From Nephromyces sp. MM_2019 (Eukaryota; Apicomplexa; Aconoidasida; Nephromycida), in the NCBI GenBank assembly GCA_015657535.1, contig JADHZB010001505.1:2985-53507 (forward strand): a stretch of DNA of 50,523 nt, written 5' to 3'. The first letter of the stretch is position 1, and each line of letters begins with the position of its first letter. The position numbers and the translations under genes are program-made. Positions 1 through 9,790 of this stretch are shown here, one piece after another. The notes beneath the pieces are model-generated. The model was not told where the DNA came from. It did no database searches and saw only the letters and a program-made list of their open reading frames with translations.

Positions 1-62
1 CACACACATCACACACACATCACACACACATCACACACATCACACACACATCACACATATAT
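1..62. repeat. CA-rich microsatellite (CACACACAT units)
   Basis: Alternating CACACACA and TCACACA units fill the left edge. The tract lies in what would be the first intron (GT-rich on the minus strand) of the Ser-rich gene to its right, like other GT-rich introns here. Confidence 0.9.
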
Positions 63-177
63 CATAAGTGCATCATACACATTTGCTAACAGAAAAGCAC
101 ACACACGCAAACTTAAGCAACCAAAATACACACATGCACAAATGTAATCAACTACATACTATCACACACACATTCAC

Positions 178-1671
178 CTTAGAGACTAGATCATCACCAG
201 TTACTTCGCACACACCAGAGGAAGACAAGAGTTTCGGGCTTAATTCAGATTCTGCTAAAACTACAGATCCCTTCAAAGCCTTTGACATCACATATTCAGG
301 AACTAATGAATCACCTTCAATGAGAGGCTCCCTGGTTTCATAAGCCTCTGCAGAAGTGTGCAGTCTTCCTGATGTATGTGTGTGTGTATAAACGCTGCTA
401 TGAAGATGAACCCCTTCAGAGAAGGAAGATGTAGGTGTACTACCACGAAGCGATGCGTTGTCATGAGGCTCCATTAAGAGATCTTCAAACATTGAAGTAG
501 ATAAAGATGAGGATGAAGCCTCCGATGATGAGAAATTATAAGAAGAGGCATCAAAAGTTGGATAAGCACTCAATACATAAGAAGAAGCATTGGAAGGAGA
601 AGAAGGTGAGAAAGCATTAAACGAGGTTGAGAGAGACAGAGAATCAGAAGATGGAGAGAAAACAGTTGAAGATGGAGAGAAAGTGTTCGAAGCAGCAAAA
701 GCATCAGAAACAGCTAAACCATCAGAGGAAAAACTCTCATATGAAACCTCATCATCTGCTGCTGATGAAGAGATATTTTTTCTCGATAACACACTGGAAC
801 CTTCTAATGACTCGAGGCTCGCAGGATATACTTGAGAGTTTGCTGACCTTCCATCAAAAACGTGAGAAGACCTCATCTCTCCCGAATAGGAAGACGAGCT
901 TTCTAATTCTTCATTCGGCAAGAAGTTGGTAGGAAGCAGAGTATCAAACGAAAGATTTTTTCCCGCTTCTATACCACGCGAGTGAGAAAGAGCGGACGAA
1001 GACATCACATTCCAGTCTACAGCACCTTCACGTTGCTCACCAACACCATAGAAATCTACTCTTTTTGCTTCTTCAGAAGAAGGCTTCCCAGCTTCTTCTG
1101 GTGTATCTTCAAGGAGGGAAGAGGCAGAAGGGAGCGCTTTTCTTCCCCAAACTTCTTCGGCATTTTCTTCCAACACATAAGAAGAGAAGGAAGACGAACT
1201 CAAGTTCGTATCTTCAACTGTATGGTAATCTCCAAGAGAAGGGCGCCCTTCCAGGTAACTCGCAGCCGCGAAAACCAGAGGATTAGAGTTGTGATAATTA
1301 TCATCTTCATCAACTTCGCAGGAGGACTCCTTTCTAGCCGTACTCTCCATGTAAGGGGTCCACACACGAGGACTCAACGCCGAGAAGAAATTGACATCAT
1401 CAAAATCCCCCTTAAAACTGCCTTGTGCGAGGATTTTTCTTCTTGAGTGTGATGCTGACGTGGATCCTGCCGAATCTCGAGAAGAGGAAAAGGCTGGCTG
1501 AAGCATACGCTTGTGTGTTGTTGACAGCCTCCCTGCAGAAGAAAGAACAGAAATAGATGAAAAATTCGACGAAAATCTCGTGACTACGTGTGGGATAGGG
1601 AGAAGAGTAGTGAGGTTTTTAAAATGCCCTAAAAAGAGTGTGCGTAGCTTAGAAAAAAGAGTCACAGCCAT
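178..1671 (-). CDS. Ser-rich protein with mitochondrial-like N-terminus, first exon, partial
   Basis: I do not recognise this protein. The minus-strand frame is open for 507 codons from ATG 1671, with an in-frame TGA shortly upstream, so this is the first Met. Residues 1-40 carry scattered Lys/Arg, hydrophobic residues, Ser/Thr and no acidic residue (starts MAVTLFSKLRTLF), as expected of a mitochondrial presequence. The rest is low complexity: long Ser runs mixed with Asp/Glu, Phe and Tyr, with no domain I can name. The frame continues to a stop near 148, but AAG|GTGAAT at 178/177 is a good donor followed by GT repeats, so I end the exon at 178 and expect more exons beyond the left edge. The acidic Ser-rich body could equally belong to a disordered cytosolic or secreted protein. 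Confidence 0.5.
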
Positions 1672-2196
1672 GGTTTTACTCTTCTCTCCAAAGAATCAAT
1701 CAGGCATTTGAAGTCAATGCTTCTTCAGTCACAAACAGCCTTCCAGTTGCGCATTGCCTCTTTTCCCGAACACACCATTCCCAAACAGGTTTCTCCAAGA
1801 AAACGCTTCTTTCAGCAGAGAACTAACAGCGTGTCTCTCCCCCCCAAACGCACTACTTTATTCAGGAGAAAGACATTTCTCCTCTGCTTCCTTATAGTAA
1901 CTATTCCTACTTAGTGAAGTATACACAACACACACACAACACCTTAAGGCACACCAAGGGCCCCTCAGAAGCAAGTAATTTCGCTTGGTGAGGCTAAAAG
2001 CATCACTTCTACGTCTCTGAACTTTTATCAAAAAATCTGCACACAATCCTTCAAAGACGGAGGAATTATCCCCTTATCTAAGCAACTCCCGAAAGAATCA
2101 ACAGTAAGGGTTTATCCCCTTATCTAAGCTCCCTCTCTCCCTAAATCTCCAACTTTCTCACTTCAGCTGCTTCCCCACCTCCACCCCAACTCTTAC
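1672..2196. other. Spacer or intron with a short direct repeat
   Basis: No supported coding. An 18-bp direct repeat (TTATCCCCTTATCTAAGC) occurs at 2066-2083 and 2112-2129. The stretch could be the 5' flank of the Ser-rich gene or intron 1 of the gene starting near 2449, because a donor sits at 2196/2195. Confidence 0.5.
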
Positions 2197-2506
2197 CTCG
2201 AGGTTTTTCCCATGTCTGCCCGTTGAAGACAGGCAGATTCTCCAGTGAAATATCTTCATCCTTCAACAAGATTTTATTTTCGCCCGGCAAGAGAGAAAAC
2301 GGGTAAGGAGAACTGGAAAAACTCATAAAAGAACCGTTTTTTGGCTGTTTTCCGGCGCTTATGCCTAATCTACGCCCATCTTGGCGAGAAAAACGAGTGA
2401 CCACGCGGATGTGAAGCACTTTATACTCATTAAAGAAAGTTCGAAGCATCTTCGATAAGGTGAGGAGTGATCGGTTAGTGTGCGTGTTCAAAAACGACTC
2501 TCTCAC
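2197..2506 (-). CDS. Candidate first exon, unknown protein
   Basis: An open minus-strand frame with a plausible ATG at 2449 (MLRTFFNEYKVLH...) ends in a strong donor, CGAG|GTAAGA, at 2197/2196. The N-terminus is basic and hydrophobic without acidic residues until the Asn-Glu at positions 7-8, and contains VVTRFS, also found in the first 40 residues of the Ser-rich gene just downstream. The remainder is unremarkable (GENKILLKDEDISLENLP). I cannot place the following exon. It may be a separate mitochondrial protein or a diverged duplicate of the neighbour's leader. Confidence 0.3.
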
Positions 2507-3223
2507 GGACTTCCCTCTTCTTCAAAAACTCTGGTAGTGCAGCTGCAGAAGCCTTTCAGAGAGGCGGCACACCACCGTTGGGGGCGCATCAGTCATGAAG
2601 ACGAAACTAAAGAAAAATCTAGAAATGAGGTGGTTGCGGCGTTTTGAGGAGGGATTTCAGCGGTAAAGCGACAGCTTCGCGACCATTAGTGCCTGAAACT
2701 CACGCACAGCAGTATAATTCAGATAGAGGGATGGAAATTCATCAAAAAATAATGTGGCAAAACTCGAGGAGATCAGAGGATGGAAAGAGGACATACAAAC
2801 AAGGGAAAAGTTGTAAAAGTAGGTACTTTCGGGGGGTATCAGCATATCATCTTCCAGCTCAAGCCTTCAGAAATAGCGGTAGGCGGAAAAACGGGAAATC
2901 ATTCAAAAGTGCGCAAACAGGATGATGATGTCTGACGCAGCACGCTCAACAGTGTATAGCCACCAACATCTGCCATCTCAGGCTAAAAGGCAGCATTTGC
3001 CGGTCTCAGAAGCGAATACGCTGCGATTTGTAGAAAAAACCCGCCATCATCTGAGAAAAAAGTAAAAAAGCCAAACAATCTCTCCAAGAATCCATCATTG
3101 TGCTATTGACTTAGTAGTAGCAGAGGACTTGCGTTGAGGTATATATATACTCTTAAAATGCCTGCATATGTTTAAGAAAAATTCCCTTCATTTTAAGTAG
3201 CACAGCACCCATGAAAAGTAGAC

Positions 3224-3349
3224 TTTCCTCTGCTCCTTCTAAAAGGTCAACCGCAGTGTAATTAACAGAGGAAATCAGCGGGGGGAAGCTTCTCCTCTGC
3301 TTCTTCTATGCTAGTTGGTTAAACGCAGTGTAATTAACCGAGGAAATCC
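3224..3349. repeat. Diverged tandem duplication of about 67 bp
   Basis: Two copies share TCCTCTGCTyCTTCTA, then GTGTAATTAACmGAGGAAAT, at about 3226-3277 and 3292-3348. No coding role seen. Confidence 0.7.
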
Positions 3350-3918
3350 GTGGATTATCTCTTCCTAACACACACATATATGCGCTAGCACCTTTTGGAA
3401 AGATTCAAAACGGGATGCTGCAGTAAATCTAACCGGGCTGATGAACGACTTAATCAAAATCGCTTTCCCGTATACATCAGCTGTTATGCATAAATGGCAA
3501 ATGGAATGCATCTAGCATAGCTCAGATCTCTTCGCAAAACTTTTTCTTTGACTTTCACACTTTTAGAGAAGCCAAAAACTTCGGGGAGGCTTTATTACAA
3601 TGGAATTTTGCAAGTGCACCCAACACACAACAGGGGCAACGCACAAACAACAGGCAATAAACACGGCACATACACAACAGGCAACACGCACACAACACAC
3701 ACCAACAAGCAACGCACACTTGTAGACATCATACAACTTTGGTACACATAAACAAATGCTTTTTCTCGTAATATCTACATGTGTGGGTGCGCTAGCGAGT
3801 GTGCTACGCCAACAGCATCTAAATCTGCTTATTTATTGACTTTAATAGAACCAGTCTTTTCTCCTAGACTCCGTCAAAGGCTAGCTTCTAGCAGCGCATG
3901 TGTTCAGGATAGCGATTT

Positions 3919-4167
3919 TTAGTCTATTTTAACTGAAAAAACAAGAAAAATCAAATCTCCATTATTTCCTGTGGGTAATACACGGAGAGAAGCTTCAGCC
4001 ACATACTTTATGGAAGACAAAACGTGGGAAAATGCAGCCGTTTGCTTTTCTGTTTTATCATCTTCTCTTTGTAAAAATGCAGTCATTTGGTTTTCTGTTT
4101 TACTATCTTCTCTTTGTTTAGGAAATAGCACCAAGGCAAAGCTGCTCATGCAACTCTGCTTAATCAT
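3919..4167 (-). CDS. Candidate exon with a 15-residue tandem repeat
   Basis: An 82-codon minus-strand frame holds two adjacent 15-residue units, REDSKTENQMTAFLQ and REDDKTEKQTAAFSH, encoded by a 45-bp duplication (starts at about 4029 and 4074 on the plus strand). The repeat length is a multiple of three and the copies differ by several substitutions without frame loss, which favours coding on this strand. I do not recognise the protein; ends and splice sites are uncertain, and the antisense frame is also open. Confidence 0.25.
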   Translation of the reverse strand: MIKQSCMSSFALVLFPKQREDSKTENQMTAFLQREDDKTEKQTAAFSHVLSSIKYVAEASLRVLPTGNNGDLIFLVFSVKID

Positions 4168-7100
4168 TGTAAAAATCCAGGTACTTGGTAGTTTCCACTT
4201 TTTTCGGAGATAAATAGAAAAAATCGCTTCGAATTTATTGAAAAGCGTTGCTCGGGATGAATAGTAGGTAGACCGTGTACTTTTCCGTTTAAAATAAAGA
4301 GCTATTGGTAGTAAATTTGAGCTACAAATGTGGTTGAGAGACTCAGCCTTTCGCGTTTTCCCAGGAGCGAAATACGATTTCGCGGAGGTAAATGGGATAT
4401 TAATCTCGTAGGCTGACGTATTTTATACAATGTAATAACCACGTCCACCCGTAGTGAGAATAGGGAAGAAAATTTCATTTTGCACAAATTCCGGGATGAA
4501 AATTCGTTCTCCTAGTATAGTCTCATCTTCCTAGATAATCAAATCGAAGCAGTAGTTCTCCTGAAAAGCAACATAATCGTGTGACTATGGAGGAAGAAGA
4601 GAATCTGAAACCAGTCCTGGAATTATCTTTTTCGCTTGATTTTTTCGCTGCTGCAGCCTTTTAATTGCTAGAAATCCAGCTATCAGAGGTGTTATGGTAT
4701 TTACCGCGGATAGTAGTACAACTTATACTGTTGTGAGGAAAAATTGTAAAAGTGTCTTTTACAATGAAATATGTGCATCTAACTCTGTACTTAATACCAA
4801 CACTTTCACCATTGGGATATGTTCTGAGTGATTTCATGGAAATAGTGGAACGCTTAGAGCAAAAGCGGTTCAGTGGTTTTTTTCGTATACTCAACCTTCC
4901 TTGAAGGTCTCCTAAGTTTTATTTCTAAGCACTTGCAATAATTTCAGCTTCTAGCTTCATATTGAAATGTCTTTTTCACCTAAATTCTTGCAAACCTTTA
5001 CCCTTTCAATTATGTCCATTATTTTACCCTGAAAATATCATTCCATAAAAAGTGAATTGCTAATAATCTGCTTTTTATCTTTTTGTAAAAAATTTTCTGG
5101 TTACCCCTTAAGGAATTCTTTTTACAGCGCATTTACCTTTACCGACGTCACGCCGGTAAAATAAAAGAAACCATGGTAGCTCACATTTTTGCAATCAGCA
5201 CGAGCTATTTTAGCGCCTCCTCTTCTTTGCTATTGAATATGTATTTTTAAAAATATCTTTTCGTGGACGATTTTTGCGTGCAATAGCCTCCTTTTTTCAA
5301 GTGTTGCTTCAAGGCTTTTCTTGTAAAACGTGTCAAAACACGCTTTTTTTGCCGTTTGTGTATAGATATATAGTTAATCTCGTGTCGTTGAATGACAGAA
5401 TAGCAGCCGCCAATTTCTAGGATAAATTACTCTTTACCAGAGCTGGAGGTCAAGAATCTCCCCAGCAACACCTTGAATATAACTATGTAAATTGGACCTG
5501 CTAGCTAGTAACTGAAGCTCACTACGGGAAAATCTATGCAATCGTAAGAATTTAACAATAAGAAATTTCAAAACTTCAAAAAAGTCATTAGTAATTTTAG
5601 CAAAATAAAACTATTACAATAAAATTTTATTAATGAATCCGGCAATCCAGGAATAATTTATACAAATTGATTTTATACTATAGCTGTTTTTCAGATTTGG
5701 AGATAGAAATTTAGAATCTTTAAACGGAATTGTATGGTTTTCCCCGTTGTTCTTTTAGCGTAACTCAACCAATTTCATGCAAATAGAGCACGGAAGCAGG
5801 AATTACACCGCGTGATAGCCTTATTTATGGCTTGTATTTATTCCTTCAAACGGCAGAAAAAGCTGGGGTCCACAAAAAAGTAACACAGTGCGCCCTGCAC
5901 TGCTGCCTCCCCATCTCGACCGCTGATACATAGTCAAGTTCTCAACCAGCGAAGCATCTTTTATTGTTCTGGGAAATTTGAATGACTTCGGCCACCATGC
6001 ATATTTCAGCATACGAGAAAACGCAAACCGGACCAAAAGCAGCATATTGCAAGATTGGTCTTACCTTTTTGTAAATATTTACCTACACAAAATGGTTTGA
6101 AGGACATGGACCAATACTTCAGTCAATGGACGTAAAAGTGCACCGCTTCAAAAAAATATATTTGATCGGTTTTCTACATGGCAAACCACCCATTAATCAC
6201 GCCACCACCGCTCAGATGACAAAGTCTTTTCCCGACAAAGAAAGTAATGAAAAAGCCGTATCGCAGCGCAATCAGTGCAGCAACGTGCTCATAGACTAGA
6301 GCAGTAGCAAAAACAGAGGCTATTAAGTTGCTCTTGGGATAAGCAAAAAATCCTTAGTGTCGGCATCCAAGTGGAAAATCTATTAAGTTTTCTTCCAGTT
6401 CGTATGCACGTTCCGACGAGCCGGAGGAGAGCTTTTCACGCACTTCAATAACAGTTGAGCTCCGGCATGAGCTAATTCCTCGCCGGAAACTGTATAAAAC
6501 GGACCTTATGAACCACTCGTGATTATGCCATTTTTATACCAGCTTGTTTGTGGTCCACACCCGTCCCACAAAAAACATCCCAAAGACCTTTATTTCCATC
6601 TACAATTCAAACAAAGGCAGAACTCAACGGCGATAGAGCGTCACGTACACGACCGAAACGGTGTAGCTGAATGTAACCAAAGCACAGCAAAGTAACGAGT
6701 GGCGCTAATGTAGGGTAAGCAGTATATGTATACAAGAGACAAGCGCAGACTCGCATACAATCCTGGAATACAAGCGTGAAGGAGGCAGAAAGCACAATTC
6801 ACTTCAGTGATTGCACTTTGGGGGTTTATCACTAAACAAATAACAAAACCTAAAAGCCTAATTTTCAATTCCATGCCAGATACCACGATTAAAACTCCAA
6901 ATAGCGATGTGGTAAGATGTACTCTGCACTTTTATGGACTAATCTAATGAGCTAGCGCAGCCGTGGTTTACCTCAACTCCAATAGAAAATGTTTGAGATG
7001 AGTAAACCCCAATGAAAGTTTCAACTTATCAGTTCATATATAACAGAATACCCGAGAATACCCCCAATACGGATCATTCCACAGAAGAAGATTTAGCACA

Positions 7101-7412
7101 AGCAATACGATTAAATTCATGCAGGACAGCTCGCACACCAAATACCGATCAATTTAGAGAACGAAAAACTACATGCACTCAATGCGTAATTGATAGGTCA
7201 CTATCACGTATACAAAAAGGCCAGCTAGCAAGAAGCAGTGGCACTTTGCAGCAAACATAAACAAAACGGCGCAAGTAGCAGCCATCTCTCAACAATTTTG
7301 ATTTTTCCAACTTTCGCGAAGAAAAAAAGGACAATTGCGTGTCTTTTCAATGCCTTTTTTATCAAACGACGTATTACGTCCCTATAGAGCAGTAAATTGT
7401 TTACTAACAAGG

Positions 7413-7452
7413 CCACCTCTTCTATTACCGCCCCACCTCTTCTATTACCACC
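7413..7452. repeat. 20-bp tandem duplication
   Basis: CCACCTCTTCTATTACCGCC is followed directly by a near-identical copy. It lies at or beyond the 3' end of the PAN-like gene model. Confidence 0.8.
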
Positions 7453-8221
7453 AATATCGTACACAATGTAAACCTTTATGCGCAGTGATTGAGTTCCCCG
7501 GTTAATGTTTACATACTTGCTTCCAAGACACCTTGTACCACTCTAGCACTATTTACTTGTACTACTTTCTGAATCCGCGGAGGGTAAGTTGGAAAATCGC
7601 TTAATCATGTTTTTTAGTCGCAAAGCCAAAGAAACAAAATTTTTCTCTAGTTTTATTTCAGAAATCTTTCGAGCAAAAGTAAAGCGAGTTTAAGAGCCTA
7701 TAGCATTCACGTAGTACATACTGAAAGCTGCAAATGAGTATGGTGCACTACTACAAAGTGTGTGAAAACTCGTGTGGGATACCACGGCGCAACGATGAGC
7801 GCCTTCCTGCCTCAGCATGCACTTAATTGAAGGTTACCCACATAACAAGAGGCTTTATGTAAGCAAAGGTGTATGCATGCAGCTGAAGAAAAGGTAACTT
7901 TGTGGCCTAAAAGTTTCCGCGTACCACAGCGCACTTCGTATTTTTCGCAACCTACTAAGGAAAAAAGTGGCCCTTCCTCCACTTCGAGTATAGAAATTGC
8001 CGCATGAACAAATGGTGACCTTCCTTCTACATCTTTCATGTTAAAGTTTGCATTATTTCTATTAGAAGAATTTTGTTGCGTATGAGGTCCGAGCATGCGC
8101 CAACGAATTTAATCATCTTCTGTCCGGAATAATATACATAGTTAATTGGAGCTGCTTTAGAACCACACAATGAAGGCACAAACACAATCAGACAGACATG
8201 AAGCGAAGCCAATAGAAACAT
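7445..8221 (-). CDS. Secreted PAN/Apple-like domain protein, short-exon model
   Basis: Exons on the minus strand: 8058-7838, 7727-7711, 7568-7517 and a weak last exon 7473-7445; phases (2)-1, 1-0, 0-1, 1-stop agree. The translation has CIHLCLHKASC, the Cx3Cx5C signature of PAN/Apple domains, preceded by EVRCGTRKLLGHKVTFSS (typical strand-loop before the helix) and followed after the intron by YVAFSMYY, matching the usual C..F.Y. About 150 nt upstream, ATG 8221 starts MFLLASLHVCLIVFVPSLCG, a textbook signal peptide with an in-frame TAG before it. I could not find a donor in the signal exon whose phase fits acceptor 8059, so that join is unresolved. In apicomplexans PAN/Apple domains occur in microneme adhesins; that role is inference only. 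The terminal exon (TGGTGGTAA) is doubtful. Confidence 0.35.
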
Positions 8222-9790
8222 CAACCCAAATTGCTAAACGCCACCAGATAACCTCTGGAAACTTCCATCACGAGCAGGCAAATAGGAATTTCATATTTTT
8301 GCGTGAATATGGAGGTGAAGCAAATAACGTAAAGTGCGAGTTAAAAAAGAATGAAGCTCAAACATGACCATCATGGAAGACAATAGGCATGCACGGATTG
8401 ATTGAAATATTAGCATGCAAAACGAGACGAAGATGAGGAAGCAACGGGATATCCGAACCCACAAATACACATAAATGAGCGTGCATTTCATGTTGTCGGA
8501 TAGACGATGCAGCAAATACATGCCCACTTCAGCCACGTGATCACATAGCATGTTCTAAGGCTAATAGAGCATATTCCGTGAATTCTTTGCCACTTTTTGA
8601 TAGTAACAACCCTAACATACATTTTCGAGCTATGCATCTCCCTCTGATATATTCTTTGAAAGACAGTATCTTTTCGCAAAGTGAAGACACCTTCCCAACA
8701 TTAAGAACCAATTAAAATTAAGCATCTTCATGCAAAATCAGTACAACAAAGATAACTGAATACCACAAAAATACAAAAATCAGCGCAACGGATATCGAGA
8801 ATACCTACACTGCTGGAAGTTGCAGGTAACAGCCGCATGTGCGCACACATCTCATAACGATGACAGCACTGTATTATAAGTTGATATGCAGAACTTTGAT
8901 AAAAGCTTTAGCTTCTCCAGCTCCAAAAAAAAGCTTTAACTGCTCCAGCAAAAAAAACCTTTTCTTGGAGGCAAAAACAGTCCAAAAATGAAATTTCCTA
9001 CTGCTAAAGATTCTTGAGCAATTACGAACACTCATATCGCAGCATTCCAAAGTTTGGAAATCCACACACACACAGAGGAACACGTTATGATGCACAATTT
9101 TATAAGTTTTACCCGTATATATAAATAACCACAAAATATGCACAAAAAGTTTCCAAACTGCACAAGCAACTGTATATGAGAAGGAAAAACTCAAATATAC
9201 TAAAGAAGAACGTGCTGTTGTAGCCCACATCCCCCAATAGCGCATACATTAAAACTATGTGCGCCCATATATTTCAGTTCATAATAAATATGAGCAGCTG
9301 CCTAGGAAATAACTGTAATGCTTGATAATATGCGGGAGTCTTCAAGCTCGCATACAGACTCCTGTTTACATATATTTTCGCGGAGATCCATGGAAGCGTT
9401 ACACACACATTATCAGAAACAAAACTAGCCTCGCTCCGTGAAGATTTTATTTTTTGCGCGATTTCTCGCTGAATGCGTCTGTAGAAACTTGAGCATTCCA
9501 AGAGCCTACATACGAGATGCATTCTCCCTTATAAGAATGCTGGTAAGCGGATGGATTGGCAATTCTATACTATGAAAAGACGATATGTGAAGGAGAAAGT
9601 TTTAAAAGGCTTTTGAGTTCAAGAATTTGTTGCAATATGTCTCCTAATCTTAGCAAGGCGCACACACACGTATGTCCTGACAATACTCCACTTCTTGCGC
9701 GCAATTCCAATCATCCTCAATCAACGCACACATGATAGGCTAGGCGGTACACACACACACTTTCTCCACTTCAACTTCTAATCCACTGCC
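8222..9790. other. Spacer with one good minus-strand exon candidate
   Basis: Mostly AT-rich with no long ORF. At 9478-9409 (minus) a clean acceptor (TTTCTACAG) opens a 70-nt exon reading RIQREIAQKIKSSRSEA... and closing at a GTGTGTGT donor (phase 2 to 0). I could not join it to neighbours. 8874-9245 minus is open for 123 codons but Cys/Phe-rich and unconvincing. Short CA tracts lie at 9062-9074 and 9749-9760. Confidence 0.35.

Larger units (their letters stand above)
2507..7444. other. Long stretch without a supported gene; several candidate minus-strand exons
   Basis: No ORF over 95 codons. Candidates kept only as leads: 3919-4167 minus (listed separately); 4661-4894 minus, 77 codons with a protein-like middle (YPNGESVGIKYRVRCTYF) and a possible donor CGCG|GTAAAT; 5821-6045 minus, 74 codons. 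Short-exon genes elsewhere in this window show that absence of long ORFs does not mean absence of genes. Confidence 0.4.

Noticed and set aside
1..62. Telomeric repeat at the window edge
   Set aside because: Units are CACACACAT, not the TTTAGGG or TTCAGGG type, and similar CA tracts are common inside introns of the window.
7812..8096. Ankyrin repeat (NFNMKDVEGRSPFVHAA)
   Set aside because: The phrase resembles the start of an ankyrin unit, but what follows lacks the helix pattern and instead carries Cx3Cx5C cysteines fitting PAN/Apple.
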